A stretch of 64,000 bases of DNA. It comes from Burkholderiales bacterium (GTDB lineage Bacteria > Pseudomonadota > Gammaproteobacteria > Burkholderiales > SG8-41). A program made the position numbers and the translations under genes. Shown here in pieces: positions 62,361-64,000 of this stretch. Where the stretch lies: contig JAIETP010000007.1 in assembly GCA_019744975.1 (NCBI GenBank), forward strand, positions 1 through 64,000. Reading direction: 5' to 3'. A model generated the notes under the pieces. The model was not told where the DNA came from, did no database searches, and saw nothing but the letters and a program-made list of their open reading frames with translations. Numbering within the stretch: the stretch's first letter is position 1; each line of letters begins with the position of its first letter.

Positions 62361-64000
<1,640 letters not shown>

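Overview
The window is a GC-rich stretch of what looks like a betaproteobacterial chromosome (Burkholderiales/Rhodocyclales-like). The evidence is the ftsK-lolA-rarA-serS core order, the divergent bamD / rluD-pgeF pair, a phaC-phaB-phaR polyhydroxyalkanoate cluster, a Bug-type tripartite tricarboxylate receptor, and single-TM DUF502, DUF924 and DM13 genes. I see no transposase, integrase, prophage or CRISPR array.

Layout. 1-6180: the 3' part of a very large repeat-built surface exoprotein (open at the left edge), a CRP-type regulator and a secreted FecR-domain protein. 6190-14040: ftsK, a small BamE-like protein, lolA and rarA, then two opposite-strand genes (PmtA-like methyltransferase and amidohydrolase) that separate rarA from serS; serS is followed by tRNA-Ser(CGA) and a terminator. 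14040-26600: an AT-richer leader, then five co-directional genes for secreted DUF11-type proteins, including a 2002-residue protein that ends in a predicted outer-membrane barrel; a decayed barrel fragment lies downstream. 26625-31230: D-tartrate dehydratase, divergent from a three-gene operon: Bug receptor, a UGA-interrupted UGSC-family selenoprotein, and an unrecognised Cys-containing partner; then an XRE regulator. 31400-36510: MltB-like lytic transglycosylase and a Fur-box-flanked ferric ABC transporter. 36670-43800: mostly small envelope, peptidase and unknown-function genes. 44000-50260: ThDP enzyme, M48 peptidase, YoaA/DinG helicase, TAXI receptor and YkvA. 50270-54950: rimO and the PHA genes. 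55090-64000: ZIP transporter, pgeF, rluD, bamD, a copper operon (copA-copZ-csoR) with a perfect palindromic operator, a glycine-zipper protein and acetoacetyl-CoA synthetase running off the right edge.

The most notable items are: (i) the in-frame TGA at 29283-29285, followed directly by Gly-Ser-Cys and by a stem-loop at bacterial-SECIS distance, so that two apparent short ORFs are really one selenoprotein gene of about 180 codons; (ii) the DUF11/outer-membrane-barrel gene set at 14501-26200, a candidate undescribed surface-structure system; (iii) a 78-79 bp palindromic element present twice in opposite orientation (10882-10960 and 26241-26318). One copy supplies the Tyr-stop codons of two convergent genes, and the other sits at the edge of the decayed barrel fragment.
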